NCBI RefSeq assembly: GCF_001995255.1
Contig: NZ_MUZR01000007.1
Coordinates: forward strand, 92,514-156,513
Reading direction: 5' to 3'
Length of the DNA stretch: 64,000 nucleotides
From: Thioalkalivibrio halophilus
GTDB taxonomy: Bacteria; Pseudomonadota; Gammaproteobacteria; Ectothiorhodospirales; Ectothiorhodospiraceae
The number at the start of each line of letters is the position of its first letter. The stretch's first letter is position 1. The notes under the pieces were generated by a model, which did no database searches, had not been told where the DNA came from, and worked only from the letters and a program-made list of their open reading frames with translations. The position numbers and the translations under genes are program-made. Positions 9,335 through 19,601 of the stretch are shown in pieces.

Positions 9335-11968
9335 TCAGTCCCGGCGACAGGCCGGGACGGGGTCCTCGATCAAGGCCCCCATCTGCTCGGTGGACATCGG
9401 GCGGGCCAGGTAATAACCCTGAGCCTCGTCGCAACCGTCCAGGATGATCATGTCGCGCTGAGTGGCGGTTTCCACACCTTCGGCGATGACCGTCAGGCCA
9501 AGTTTGTGGCCCATGGCGATGATGGACGCGGTGAGCGCGGCGTCGGCGGCGTCGGTGTCGGCCCCCTGGACGAACGAGGCGTCGACCTTCAGGCGCTGGA
9601 CGGGCAGGCGCTTGAGATAACTCAGCGACGAATAGCCGGTGCCGAAGTCGTCGATCGCCAGCTGCACGCCCATGGCCCGCAGCTCTTCGAGTACCGCGAT
9701 GCCGCGTTCGGCATGGTCCATTACGAAGCCCTCGGTGATCTCCAGTTCCAGGCGCCACGGCTCCAGGCCGGTCTCTTCCAGCACCGCCCGCACGTCCCCG
9801 GCGATGTCGCCGAACAGGACCTGGTGCCCGGAGACGTTGACGCCGATTCGCCCCAGTCGTTGCGGTCCCCATTCGCAGGTCCTGCGGACTGCCTCCCGCA
9901 GGACCCACCGCCCCAGCAGTCCGATGGTGCCGTTCTCTTCCGCCACCGGGATGAATTCGGCCGGGCTGATCATGCCGAAATCCGGATGCCGCCAGCGGAC
10001 CAGCGCCTCCGCGCCGGACAGGCCTTCGCCAGGCAGATACCATTGTGGCTGATACACGACCTCCAGCTCGTTGCCCTCGATTGCGCGGCGCAGGCCGGCC
10101 TCGATCGCCAGCCGGCGCTGACTGGCATCGGTGAGGTCCGCCGTGTAGAGCTGGACGTTATTGCGTCCGCGAGCCTTGGCGCGGTACATCGCCGAGTCCG
10201 CGTTGCGGATCAGCATGTCCGAGGAGGCCGCATCATCGGGAAACAGGCTGATGCCGATACTCGCCCCAATGAACAGTTCCTGACCTGCCACGTGGAAGGG
10301 GGCCTCCAGCGCACGCAGGAGATTATCGGCGACCCGTTCGGCATCGTCGGTGCCGGCAATGTGTTCGGTCAGGACCACGAATTCGTCGCCCCCGTGGCGC
10401 GCGATGGTGGAGTGCCGGTCGATGGCGCCCAGCAGGCGCCGGGCGACCGCTTCCAGGAGCTCGTCTCCGCGATGGTGGCCCAGACTGTCGTTCACGTACT
10501 TGAAGCCGTCCAGGTCGACGAACAGTACCGCCAGGCGCTCGTCGTGGAGCCGGCAGCGTTCAATCGCGCGCGCCAGGCGCTCGTCGAGCTGGGTGCGGTT
10601 GGGCAGGTCGGTGAGTGGGTCGTAGTTGGCCAGGTGACTGACCCGGCGCCGGGCCTCCTCGCGGCTGGTGACGTCGCGGGCCACGCCAAAGATATCCACT
10701 ACGTGGCCGCTGTTGTATCGGACACGGGCGTTGAGTTCCAGCACCACCGGGTTGCCCGCCTTGTCAGTCACCTCGGCGCGGGCCGGTGGCAGCTCGGAAT
10801 CGGTGCCGCCGTCGATGGGCACGGCGGTGCCCTCGAGATAGGGCAGGAAGGGTTCGACCAGGGCGCGCAGGGTGGTCTCTGGCAGGCGGTCCATGCTGCG
10901 GCCGAGGACCCGTTCCACGCCCGGCGAGATGTAGCGCGCCCGACCCGAGCGGTCGAAGCGATAGACGAAGCCGCTGGCGTACTCCAGCAGATCCTCCTGC
11001 TCCTCGGACGCGCGCTCCAGGGCCTCGGACTGCGCCACCACCTGGCGTGACAGCGGCCGGATCACGCCGATCAGCCCCAGTCCCGACAGCAATGCCATGC
11101 CCAGGACCAGTCCGACCGGCAGCGCCAGGTGGGCCATCATGCCGGCGTAGAGTTCCTCCTCCGGTACGGCCATCGACAGCCCCCAGCCCGGGCGTACCGG
11201 CACCGCAAAGACCACCTCGCCGTCCGTGCGCTGCAGGGCCTGCGATCCTCCGCGGGCCTGCTGCAGTGCCGGGGCCACCAGGTTCCCGGCGCCGGTCGGC
11301 TTCAGGCTCCAGGTGATGTCGTCCACCCGCAGCACCACTCCCTGCGGGCCCTCCAGCCAGGCGGCCTTGCCGCCCTCGGCGGCGGACTCCAGCACGCCGA
11401 CCAGGGCCTCGGCGGGGAACACCAGGATGTCGGCGCCCAGCCATTCGTCCTCGCGGGAGAGGATCGGCACCGCGATCATGATCCAGGCCCGGCCCTCCCA
11501 GGCCAGGTGATCACGCATGCGGGTCTCGCGCATCGCCGGGTCGATGTCCGGCCAGTAGATCGGGTCCGGGTTGGCGTCGCCCACCGCCAGTACCTGGCGG
11601 CCTTCCGCATCCAGGCGGATGATGCCGGCCGCGCCGGAGGGGCGCAGGGCATCTTCCAGCTTGTCGTGACTGAAGTCCTGCAGGTCTTCGAGATCGGTCG
11701 CGCCGCGATTGTAGGCGGCCAGTTCGTCGCGGATGCGGCTGCGGCTGGCGACCTGCCAGGCGATGTCTTCCAGGCGGTCGAAATACTGCGCCACCGCCTG
11801 CCCGTGATGCTGCAGCGCGGCCTGCTGCGCCAGGTCCGCGCGGTCGCGCGCCTGCTGGTAGTAGGCGTGGGCCGTCAGACTGGCCGCAATCAGGCCCAGC
11901 AGCACCAGCACCGCAAGTGCCAGCAGCAGGATGCGGGCCTGGAGGCGGCGGGTTTCCTGCGTGGTCAT
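9335..11968 (-). CDS. Membrane sensor with PAS, GGDEF and EAL domains
   Basis: About 877 residues from the ATG at 11968, preferred over one 39 bases upstream because AGGGA sits 6 bases before it. Order: transmembrane helix (about 12-34), periplasmic Cache-like sensor domain, second transmembrane helix (about 280-305), PAS (about 325-435), GGDEF (intact HGGDEF near 526-530) and EAL (EALVRWRHP near 654, DDFGTG near 774, IAEGVE near 830). It could make or degrade c-di-GMP; both active sites look intact, and there is no RxxD inhibitory site before GGDEF. It separates truB from rpsO and is convergent with truB (18 bp gap). The ligand is unknown. Confidence 0.9.
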   Translation of the reverse strand: MTTQETRRLQARILLLALAVLVLLGLIAASLTAHAYYQQARDRADLAQQAALQHHGQAVAQYFDRLEDIAWQVASRSRIRDELAAYNRGATDLEDLQDFSHDKLEDALRPSGAAGIIRLDAEGRQVLAVGDANPDPIYWPDIDPAMRETRMRDHLAWEGRAWIMIAVPILSREDEWLGADILVFPAEALVGVLESAAEGGKAAWLEGPQGVVLRVDDITWSLKPTGAGNLVAPALQQARGGSQALQRTDGEVVFAVPVRPGWGLSMAVPEEELYAGMMAHLALPVGLVLGMALLSGLGLIGVIRPLSRQVVAQSEALERASEEQEDLLEYASGFVYRFDRSGRARYISPGVERVLGRSMDRLPETTLRALVEPFLPYLEGTAVPIDGGTDSELPPARAEVTDKAGNPVVLELNARVRYNSGHVVDIFGVARDVTSREEARRRVSHLANYDPLTDLPNRTQLDERLARAIERCRLHDERLAVLFVDLDGFKYVNDSLGHHRGDELLEAVARRLLGAIDRHSTIARHGGDEFVVLTEHIAGTDDAERVADNLLRALEAPFHVAGQELFIGASIGISLFPDDAASSDMLIRNADSAMYRAKARGRNNVQLYTADLTDASQRRLAIEAGLRRAIEGNELEVVYQPQWYLPGEGLSGAEALVRWRHPDFGMISPAEFIPVAEENGTIGLLGRWVLREAVRRTCEWGPQRLGRIGVNVSGHQVLFGDIAGDVRAVLEETGLEPWRLELEITEGFVMDHAERGIAVLEELRAMGVQLAIDDFGTGYSSLSYLKRLPVQRLKVDASFVQGADTDAADAALTASIIAMGHKLGLTVIAEGVETATQRDMIILDGCDEAQGYYLARPMSTEQMGALIEDPVPACRRD

Positions 11969-12045
11969 GACTGTCCCTGTCGGGGAGTGATGGAGTTCAC
12001 AATACAACAGAAACAGGTCAGGGGCAGCCGTTCGTCCGTTCGCTG

Positions 12046-12073
12046 TTCACGGTGCTTGAGCGCGTGCTAACAT
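12046..12073 (+). promoter_or_regulatory. Putative promoter of rpsO-pnp
   Basis: TTCACG at 12046-12051 and TAACAT at 12068-12073, 16 bases apart, each four of six matches. It lies about 70 bases before rpsO in the divergent gap with the GGDEF-EAL gene. Confidence 0.4.
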
Positions 12074-12140
12074 ACGCGCCTGTTCGCCAGCGCCACTGGC
12101 CACTCAGACAGACGGTTCAGGAATCAGGAGTCAGCCTTAC

Positions 12141-12410
12141 ATGTCGCTCACTACCGAAGAGAAATCGGCTATCGTCGAGAAGCACAAGCGCGATGCCAGT
12201 GATACCGGATCGCCCGAAGTGCAGATTGCGCTCCTGACGGCGCGTATCCAGCATCTGATGGGTCATTTCGACAAGCACAAGCAGGACCACCATTCCCGGC
12301 GTGGCCTGCTGAAGATGGTCAGCCAGCGTCGCAAGCTGCTGTCCTATCTCAAACGCAAGGACGTCGAACGCTATCAGTCGATCGTGAAGGAACTGGGCCT
12401 GCGCCGCTAG
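12141..12410 (+). CDS. rpsO: 30S ribosomal protein S15
   Basis: An 89-residue protein, the standard length for S15, which binds 16S rRNA helix junctions and bridges to the 50S subunit. It carries the conserved [22 protein letters not shown] and [18 protein letters not shown] blocks. A strong intrinsic hairpin follows and then pnp, the conserved order. Autogenous control through the leader, known in E. coli, cannot be confirmed from sequence here. Confidence 0.98.
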   Translation: MSLTTEEKSAIVEKHKRDASDTGSPEVQIALLTARIQHLMGHFDKHKQDHHSRRGLLKMVSQRRKLLSYLKRKDVERYQSIVKELGLRR

Positions 12411-12423
12411 GCCCCGCCCCCCG

Positions 12424-12457
12424 GGCCCGCGCCATTGGTGCGGGCCTGTTTGTTTGG
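12424..12457 (+). terminator. Hairpin between rpsO and pnp
   Basis: Ten-base-pair stem GGCCCGCGCC/GGTGCGGGCC (one G-U) with a three-base ATT loop, followed by the broken T-tract TGTTTGTTT. It matches the position of the rpsO attenuator in E. coli, through which some transcription continues into pnp; in E. coli RNase III also cuts between rpsO and pnp. Confidence 0.75.
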
Positions 12458-12537
12458 GGCATTGATTGCGGAGAGAACTTTCAGCGGCTCGTCCACCGAC
12501 GAGTCACATCGGGATTCAAAGGGAAACGGGAAAAAAC

Positions 12538-14625
12538 GTGTCATACAAGAAGTCGTTCCAGTACGGAAATCACACCGTCACGCTCGAAACCGGGGACATC
12601 GCGCGCCAGGCCAGCGGCGCGGTGCTGGTGAACATGGCCGAAACCGTGGTCCTGGTCACCGTGGTCGCCCGCAAGGAAGCCGATCCGGGCCGCGACTTCT
12701 TCCCCCTGACCGTCAACTACCAGGAACGGACCTACGCCGCCGGCAAGATTCCGGGCGGTTTCTTCAAGCGTGAAGGGCGTCCGAGCGAGAAGGAAACCCT
12801 GACCTCGCGCCTGATCGACCGTCCGATCCGGCCGCTGTTTCCCGAAGGCTTCAAGAACGAAACCCAGGTCATCGCGACGGTGGTCTCGATCAACCCCGAG
12901 GTGGATCCCGACATCCCCGCGATGATCGGTGCTTCCGCGGCGCTGGCACTCTCGGGTGTGCCGTTCGGCGGGCCCATCGGCGCCGCCCGCGTGGGGTACC
13001 GCGCCGGTGAGTACCAGTTGAATCCGAGCTTCAGCGCGCTGGAGGAATCCGAGCTGAACCTGGTCGTGGCGGGGACCGAAAACGCGGTCCTGATGGTGGA
13101 GTCGGAGGCAAGCGAGCTGTCCGAGGAAACCATGCTGGGCGCGGTGATGTACGGCCACGAACAGCTGCAGGCTGCGATCCGCGCCATCAACGAACTGGCG
13201 GCCGAGGCGGGCGAACCCGCCTGGGACTGGCAGCCGCCGGAGAGCGAGGCCTTGGTGGAAGACCGCGTGGCCGCGGCCGCGCGCGATGAGCTGACCGAGA
13301 TTTACCAGATCGCCGACAAGCAGACCCGCAGCCAGCGCCTGAGCGAACTGCGCAGCCGCCTGGTTGAATCGCTGGTGAGCGACGACGGTTCCGGCCCCGA
13401 TGCCGATGCGGTCAAGACCACCCTGCACGATCTGGAATACCGTCTAGTGCGTGATCGCATTCTTGACGGGCATCCGCGTATCGATGGACGTGACACGAAG
13501 ACTGTCCGTCCGATCGACGTGCAGACCGGCCTGTTGCCGCGTGCCCACGGCTCCGCGCTGTTTACCCGGGGCGAGACCCAGGCGATGGTGGTGGCCACCC
13601 TGGGCACCGACCGCGACGCCCAGGTGATCGACGCGATCGAGGGCGAGCGCCGCGACCGCTTCATGCTGCATTACAACTTCCCGCCATACTGCACCGGGGA
13701 GACCGGTTTCGTCGGCTCGCCCAAGCGCCGCGAGATCGGCCACGGCCGTCTGGCCAAGCGCGGCGTGGCCGCGGTGATGCCGAACGACGAGGACTTCCCC
13801 TACGTGGTGCGTGTGGTCTCCGAGATCACCGAGTCCAACGGTTCCAGTTCCATGGCCTCGGTGTGCGGCACCTCGCTGGCGCTGATGGACGCCGGCGTGC
13901 CGCTGAAGGCCCCGGTCGCGGGCATCGCGATGGGCCTGATCAAGGAAGACGACCGCTTCGCCGTGCTCTCCGACATCCTCGGCGACGAGGATCACCTCGG
14001 CGACATGGACTTCAAAGTGGCCGGCACCCATGACGGCGTGACCGCGCTGCAGATGGACATCAAGATCGACGGGATTACCCGAGAGATCATGGAAAAGGCC
14101 CTGGAGCAGGCGCGCGAGGGCCGGCTGCACATCCTGGGTTGCATGAACGCGGAACTGGACACCCATCGCCAGGAGATGTCCGAGCATGCGCCGCGCTTCA
14201 TCACCCTGAAGATCAACCCGGACAAGATCCGCGACGTGATCGGCAAGGGCGGGGCGACCATCCGTACCCTGACCGAGGAGACCGGCACCACCATCGACAT
14301 CGGTGACGATGGCACGGTCAAGATCGCCTCCACCGATGCGGCTGCCGGCAACGAGGCGAAGCGCCGCATCGAGGAGCTGACCGCGGACATCGAGGTGGGG
14401 CGTCAGTACACCGGAAAGGTCGCCAAGATCATGGACTTCGGCGCATTCGTGTCGATCCTTCCGGGGCGTGACGGTCTGGTGCATATCTCGCAGATCTCCG
14501 ACGAGCGCGTGGAGAACGTGAGTGATTTCCTCTCCGAGGGGGATTCGGTCACCGTGCGGGTGCTGGAGGTCGACAAGCAGGGCCGTATCCGCCTGAGCAT
14601 GAAGGCGGTCGAAGAAGACGCCTGA
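12538..14625 (+). CDS. pnp: Polyribonucleotide nucleotidyltransferase (PNPase)
   Basis: A 695-residue phosphorolytic 3'-5' exoribonuclease, a core of RNA turnover and the degradosome. Two RNase PH domains (about 1-225 and 310-545) flank the all-helical linker; a KH domain ([12 protein letters not shown]) and an S1 domain ([18 protein letters not shown]) close the protein. The GTG at 12538 gives the family N-terminus ([18 protein letters not shown]); the open frame upstream begins at TTG 12466 and lacks support. Length and motifs are complete. Confidence 0.96.
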   Translation: MSYKKSFQYGNHTVTLETGDIARQASGAVLVNMAETVVLVTVVARKEADPGRDFFPLTVNYQERTYAAGKIPGGFFKREGRPSEKETLTSRLIDRPIRPLFPEGFKNETQVIATVVSINPEVDPDIPAMIGASAALALSGVPFGGPIGAARVGYRAGEYQLNPSFSALEESELNLVVAGTENAVLMVESEASELSEETMLGAVMYGHEQLQAAIRAINELAAEAGEPAWDWQPPESEALVEDRVAAAARDELTEIYQIADKQTRSQRLSELRSRLVESLVSDDGSGPDADAVKTTLHDLEYRLVRDRILDGHPRIDGRDTKTVRPIDVQTGLLPRAHGSALFTRGETQAMVVATLGTDRDAQVIDAIEGERRDRFMLHYNFPPYCTGETGFVGSPKRREIGHGRLAKRGVAAVMPNDEDFPYVVRVVSEITESNGSSSMASVCGTSLALMDAGVPLKAPVAGIAMGLIKEDDRFAVLSDILGDEDHLGDMDFKVAGTHDGVTALQMDIKIDGITREIMEKALEQAREGRLHILGCMNAELDTHRQEMSEHAPRFITLKINPDKIRDVIGKGGATIRTLTEETGTTIDIGDDGTVKIASTDAAAGNEAKRRIEELTADIEVGRQYTGKVAKIMDFGAFVSILPGRDGLVHISQISDERVENVSDFLSEGDSVTVRVLEVDKQGRIRLSMKAVEEDA

Positions 14626-14683
14626 GGGCGGGTCGGCGGGCCTGGCCCGGGCCGGGCGGCGGTTTCCTTCGGGGGCGACAGGC

Positions 14684-15301
14684 ATGGATCTGGTCAGTAT
14701 TCGCAAGAGCTATCGGCGCTATGCGCGGCATTACGACGCGACCTTCGGGCGAGTGTTCGCCACCGGGCGGCACAGCGCGCAGAAGACCCTCGCGCCGCTG
14801 GAAGGCAAACGGGTCCTCGAGGTCGGGGTCGGAACCGGGATTTCGTTTCCGGAATACCCCGACGGCGTGGATCTGGTCGGGATCGACGTGTCGCGCGAGA
14901 TGCTGCAGGTCGCGCAGGAACGCATCAACGGCGGTCTGCCGGGGGTGCGCGGCGTGGCCGAGATGGACGCCGAAGCACTCGGTTTCCGCGACGACAGCTT
15001 CGACGCCGTGGTCGGGATGTACGTGGCGTCCGTGGTCCCCAATCCCGACCGCATGTTCGCCGAGATGTGGCGGGTGTGCCGCCCGGGCGGACAGATCCTT
15101 CTGGTCAACCATTTCGCGTCCCGGCAATGGCTGCTGCGCGGGGTGGAACGCAGCCTGCGGCCTCTTTCGCGGGCGGTGGGCTTTCGTCCGGACATGGAGC
15201 TGGACCACTTCGTGCACCTGACCGGCTGCGAGCCCGAGGCGGTGGAACCCGCCAGCCTGTTCGGTTACTGGAAACAGGTGGCTTTCCGCAAACCCGCCTG
15301 A
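14684..15301 (+). CDS. PmtA-like SAM-dependent methyltransferase
   Basis: A 205-residue class I methyltransferase. The N-terminal RRYARHYDATFGRVFATGR segment and the VLEVGVGTGISFPEY SAM-binding motif (residues about 43-58), followed by GIDVSREML, resemble bacterial phosphatidylethanolamine N-methyltransferases of the PmtA type, which make phosphatidylcholine. It lies alone between pnp and a histidine kinase gene. Substrate is inferred from family resemblance only; ubiquinone-type methyltransferases share the fold. Confidence 0.75.
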   Translation: MDLVSIRKSYRRYARHYDATFGRVFATGRHSAQKTLAPLEGKRVLEVGVGTGISFPEYPDGVDLVGIDVSREMLQVAQERINGGLPGVRGVAEMDAEALGFRDDSFDAVVGMYVASVVPNPDRMFAEMWRVCRPGGQILLVNHFASRQWLLRGVERSLRPLSRAVGFRPDMELDHFVHLTGCEPEAVEPASLFGYWKQVAFRKPA

Positions 15302-15408
15302 TTCCCGGCCATCCGGCGGTGGTTGCGGTACGAGGGGCAAGACCCTTAGGGTTTTGCTGGAATAATCCGACGGCCGCAGCATGACATGCCCACCCCGGGG
15401 AACCGCGG

Positions 15409-18400
15409 ATGACACAGCGCGATCAGGCCTCCTTTCAGTCCTTCCATTATCGGCTTCTGCTGCTGGTGCTTGCCGCCATCGTGCTGCTGGGCGCGGTGCT
15501 GGCGGCCGTCGCCTACCAGATGCTGGAGACCGAAACCCGCGAGGCCGTCCGTTCGGAGGTCGCCTCCACCTCCGATTCCACTGCCCTGTACGTTTCTCAC
15601 TGGTTCACGTCCAATGCGCGCCTGATCCGGGGGCTCGCCGGCGAGATCCCGCAGGGGCGGGATCCGCGTCCCGTCCTGCAGCAGTTCGAACGCATGGGCG
15701 AGGTGGATCTGACCTACATCGGGGATCAGCAGGGCGGCATGATCATGTCCGACCCCGAGGCCACCCTGCCGGACGATTTCGATCCGCGCACCCGCCCCTG
15801 GTACCAGGGATCGGTGGAAGCGGATGATCTCTACATCACCGCGCCTTTCGAGGATGCCGCCCAGGATCGGCTGATCATCTCCATGGGCATGCCGGTGTAT
15901 CGCGATACCGGAGGGCTTTACGGGGTCGCCGCGGGGGACATCGGTCTGCAGGAAGTGACGCGAAGCGTGACCGGTCTGGATCTGCGCTGGGACGGCGAGA
16001 TCGTGCTGGTAGACGAGGATGGCATGGTGGTGGCCCATCCGGACTCCTCGCGGGTTCTCCGCCCGCTGGTCGACAGCATCGACGAAGGCAGGGGCTTCGA
16101 TCCGCTGGATCCCGATCGCGAGGGCGAGCTCCGGGAGGTGACGGTTGACGGAGAGCAGCGCCTGCTGCACGTCACCCGGATCCCCGGAACCGACTGGCAT
16201 CAGGTGCTCAGTCTGGATCGGGCGGCGGTCACCGAGCCCCTGCGCAATCTGCTGATCCAGTTCGCGGCCTGGACCGTGCTGGTGGTCCTGATCGTGGGCG
16301 GGGTCACCACGCTGATCCTGAATCGTCTGGTGCGGGTGCGTCGTGATCTCGAGGCCGAGATGCGTCGCGCCCGCGAGCAGGCGGAAAGCGCGACGCGTGC
16401 CAAGAGCGAGTTTCTTGCCAATATGAGCCACGAGATCCGCACCCCGATGAACGCGATCATCGGCATGAGCCATCTGGCACGGCGGACCGAGCTGACCCCG
16501 CGCCAGCGCGGGTACATGGACAAGATCGACAACGCCGCCCAGCGCCTGCTCGGCCTGATCAACGACATCCTCGACTTTTCCAAGATCGAGGCCGGCAAGC
16601 TCGAACTGGAAGATGCTCCGTTCCACCTCGATTCCGTGCTCAACGGGGTCACCGACGTGGTCGGCCACCGGGCCGAGGAGAAGGGACTGGAACTGGTGCA
16701 CCACGTCGCGCCGGGTACACCGCGCCTGCTGCGAGGGGATGCCCTCCGGCTGGGGCAGATTCTGACCAATCTCGCCGGCAATGCGGTCAAGTTCACCGAG
16801 CAGGGCGAGGTTGTGGTGCATGTCTCGGCCGAGGCGATCGACGACGGCTATGCCACCCTGCGCTTCTCGGTGCGCGACACAGGACCGGGGATGTCCGAGG
16901 AGGAGGCCCGCAGGCTGTTCCGTTCTTTCACGCAGCTGGACAGCTCGGTGACCCGGCGCCAGGAAGGCACCGGGCTCGGGCTGGCGATCAGCAAGCAGCT
17001 GGTGGAAATGATGCACGGCGACATCGGGGTGGAAAGCACGCCCGGCGAGGGGGCGACATTCAGCTTTACCGCACGTCTGGGCGTGGAGACGGAGCAGGTA
17101 CAGCCCGCGCGTCCGGTCGTGTCCCGATCACTGCGCGGGCGCCGGGTGCTGGTGGTCGATGACTCGGACGCGGCCCGGGAAACCCTGGCCGCGATGCTGA
17201 GCGATCTGGGAATCGAGGCGGATACGGCGCCCTCCGGCCCGGATGCCCTGGGCATGCTGGACCGGGCGGTGGAAAAGGGCGTGCATTACGATATGGTGCT
17301 GACCGACTGGCGCATGCCGGGGATGGATGGTCTGGAGGTGGCGCAGAACATCAATGCCGAACGCAAGCGACAGGTCCCTTCGGTTCTGATGGTGACCGGG
17401 TTCAGCCGCGATGAAATCCTGCAGAAGGCGGAAGAGACCGTGGATGGTCTCCTGCTCAAGCCGGTGACCGAATCCACGCTGCACGACACCCTGGTCGAAC
17501 TCCTGAATGCGGATGATGAAGGCGACCGGGTGCGCGAAGCGGCCCCCGGCATGACGGCCGACACGCCGCGCCTGGACGGCTGCCGCATCCTGCTGGCGGA
17601 GGACAACGCCATCAATCGGGATCTGGCGGTGGAGCTCCTGGAGGATCTGGGCTGTGACGTCACCACGGTGGAGGACGGTCGCGAGGCGCTGGCGGCCGTT
17701 GAGGCCGCATCCTTCGACGCGGTGCTGATGGACATCCAGATGCCCGAAATGGACGGGCTGAGTGCCACGCGCGAGCTGCGGTGGGACGCGCGTTTCCGGG
17801 ACCTTCCGGTGATCGCGATGACGGCCCATGCGATGGCCGGCGATCGCGAGAAGAGCCTGGAGGCGGGGATGAACGACCATGTCACCAAGCCGATCGACCC
17901 CGCTGCCCTGGCCCGGACACTTTCCGAGTGGATCGGATGCGTGCACCAGGGAGCCGCGTCCGGGGGGGCGGGCGATGACAGTACGGGCTCGCCAATGCCG
18001 TCTGCGACCACCGGTTCCGGTGCGTCGGGCGGCGACGGGCTGCCGCAGGAGCTGCCGCCGTTCGATCTCCCGGCGGCACTGGCGCGCTGCAACGGCAAGG
18101 CGTCGCTGCTGCGGCGCATGATCCTCAGCCTGGAGGAGCGTTACAGCGGGGTGGTCGAGGAATTGCGGTCGCTGCTGGAAACCGGCCACCGCGACGAGGC
18201 GCATCGACTGGCGCACTCGCTCAAGGGCGTCGCGGGTTCCCTGGAGTTGCGCGAAGTGCAGGCCTGCGCGCAGCGGATCGAGAATGAACTCGCGCAGGGA
18301 GACGAGGGCGCCGCGTTCGGGCGCCTTGCGGAGCTGGACGAGCACCTGGCGCCGGCACTGGAAGCGGCCCGTGGTCTGGTTGCCGACGGGGACGCGGAGG

Positions 18401-18669
18401 ATGCCCCGGAGAGCGGTTCCGGGGACGGGCCCCTTCACGATATGGAGACCGGCCCCCTGCCAGAGGATGAGCTGCGCGAGCTGCGTGTGCTGATCGAAGG
18501 CAACAACCTGCGTGCCCGGGCGCATTTCCGCGAGCTGAGCGGACGGCTCCTCGGGCACGGCCAGGACGCCCTCGTGCGGGAACTGGGGTCCCGCATTGAA
18601 GAACTGGATTTCGAACAGGCGCTGGTGGCGGTGGACCGGCTGCTGAGGGAAAGTGGAGAAGGCTTATGA
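15409..18669 (+). CDS. Membrane hybrid histidine kinase (Cache, HisKA, HATPase, two receivers, HPt)
   Basis: 1086 residues. A transmembrane helix (about 15-37) precedes a periplasmic double-Cache-like sensor (40-275) and a second helix (about 283-305); there is no recognisable HAMP. HisKA has the phospho-acceptor His 341 ([13 protein letters not shown]), and the ATPase domain has N and G boxes ([27 protein letters not shown]). Receivers carry Asp 633 (LTDWRMPG) and Asp 775 ([11 protein letters not shown]), and an HPt domain carries His 936 (LAHSLKG). A short C-terminal domain (about 1020-1086) recurs in the paralogous kinase at 19602. Its TGA overlaps the ATG of the GGDEF regulator, so the two are translationally coupled and likely one phosphorelay. 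Confidence 0.93.
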   Translation: MTQRDQASFQSFHYRLLLLVLAAIVLLGAVLAAVAYQMLETETREAVRSEVASTSDSTALYVSHWFTSNARLIRGLAGEIPQGRDPRPVLQQFERMGEVDLTYIGDQQGGMIMSDPEATLPDDFDPRTRPWYQGSVEADDLYITAPFEDAAQDRLIISMGMPVYRDTGGLYGVAAGDIGLQEVTRSVTGLDLRWDGEIVLVDEDGMVVAHPDSSRVLRPLVDSIDEGRGFDPLDPDREGELREVTVDGEQRLLHVTRIPGTDWHQVLSLDRAAVTEPLRNLLIQFAAWTVLVVLIVGGVTTLILNRLVRVRRDLEAEMRRAREQAESATRAKSEFLANMSHEIRTPMNAIIGMSHLARRTELTPRQRGYMDKIDNAAQRLLGLINDILDFSKIEAGKLELEDAPFHLDSVLNGVTDVVGHRAEEKGLELVHHVAPGTPRLLRGDALRLGQILTNLAGNAVKFTEQGEVVVHVSAEAIDDGYATLRFSVRDTGPGMSEEEARRLFRSFTQLDSSVTRRQEGTGLGLAISKQLVEMMHGDIGVESTPGEGATFSFTARLGVETEQVQPARPVVSRSLRGRRVLVVDDSDAARETLAAMLSDLGIEADTAPSGPDALGMLDRAVEKGVHYDMVLTDWRMPGMDGLEVAQNINAERKRQVPSVLMVTGFSRDEILQKAEETVDGLLLKPVTESTLHDTLVELLNADDEGDRVREAAPGMTADTPRLDGCRILLAEDNAINRDLAVELLEDLGCDVTTVEDGREALAAVEAASFDAVLMDIQMPEMDGLSATRELRWDARFRDLPVIAMTAHAMAGDREKSLEAGMNDHVTKPIDPAALARTLSEWIGCVHQGAASGGAGDDSTGSPMPSATTGSGASGGDGLPQELPPFDLPAALARCNGKASLLRRMILSLEERYSGVVEELRSLLETGHRDEAHRLAHSLKGVAGSLELREVQACAQRIENELAQGDEGAAFGRLAELDEHLAPALEAARGLVADGDAEDAPESGSGDGPLHDMETGPLPEDELRELRVLIEGNNLRARAHFRELSGRLLGHGQDALVRELGSRIEELDFEQALVAVDRLLRESGEGL

Positions 18670-19586
18670 ACAGTGACCATCGGGCACGTATCCTCGTGGT
18701 GGATGACGAGCCTGCCAACATCGAGTTGCTGGCCGGGATCTTCGAGGACGAACACGAGGTGCTGTTCGCCACGAACGGGAAACGCGCGCTGGATCTTGCC
18801 GCCTCGGCGCGTCCGGACGTGATCCTGCTCGACGTGATGATGCCGGGAACGGACGGTTTTCAGGTCTGTGAATGGCTGAAGTCCGAGCGCGCGACGGCGA
18901 ACGTCCCGGTGATCTTCATTACCGGGGTGGGAGATACCGAGGGCGAGGCCCGGGGTCTGGAACTGGGCGCGGTCGACTACGTGAACAAGCCCATCAATCC
19001 GCCGGTGGTCCGGTTGCGGGTGCAGCATCAGATCGAGCTCAAGCGCGCCCGCGATCAACTGACCCGCATGGCGGTGACCGACGGACTGACCGGCCTGGCC
19101 AACCGGCGCCAGTTCGAGGAGACCCTGGAGCGTGAAAATGCGCGTCTGGCGCGGACCGGGGACGCCCTTTCGGTGATCCTGATGGACATCGATTATTTCA
19201 AGCCCTTCAACGACACCCTGGGCCATGTCCGCGGGGATGACTGTCTGCGCGAAGTGTCGCGGGTGCTGGACGAGACCATCTCGCGTCCCGCCGACCTGGC
19301 CGCACGTTACGGGGGGGAGGAGTTCGGCTGCATCCTGCCGGAAACCGCGCTGGAGGATGCCGCGGCAGTGGCCGAGCGGGTGCGGGAGGCGATCGTCGAA
19401 CTCGGTGTCCCCCATCCGGCGTCCGAAGTGGCGGATCACGTGACCGCCAGCCTTGGCGTGGCCACGCTGCATTGCCAGCCGCGCCAGTCCGCCCTGCGGG
19501 TGGTGGCGCGGGCCGATGAGCAGCTCTACCGCGCCAAGGCGGAGGGACGGAACCGGGTCTGTGCTGCCGGCTCCGCGGAGCGCTGA
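18666..19586 (+). CDS. Response regulator diguanylate cyclase (REC-GGDEF)
   Basis: 306 residues: receiver domain (about 7-125, phospho-acceptor Asp 56 in LLDVMMPG, Lys in NKP near 108) followed by GGDEF (about 135-300). The active site is GGEEF (216-220), a functional variant, and an RPAD inhibitory site for c-di-GMP (207-210) is correctly spaced five residues before it. It starts four bases inside the upstream kinase gene. It would convert phosphorelay input into c-di-GMP, with product feedback. The same architecture occurs in PleD/WspR-type regulators. Confidence 0.93.
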   Translation: MNSDHRARILVVDDEPANIELLAGIFEDEHEVLFATNGKRALDLAASARPDVILLDVMMPGTDGFQVCEWLKSERATANVPVIFITGVGDTEGEARGLELGAVDYVNKPINPPVVRLRVQHQIELKRARDQLTRMAVTDGLTGLANRRQFEETLERENARLARTGDALSVILMDIDYFKPFNDTLGHVRGDDCLREVSRVLDETISRPADLAARYGGEEFGCILPETALEDAAAVAERVREAIVELGVPHPASEVADHVTASLGVATLHCQPRQSALRVVARADEQLYRAKAEGRNRVCAAGSAER

Positions 19587-19601
19587 GCAACGCAGCGCAA
19601 A

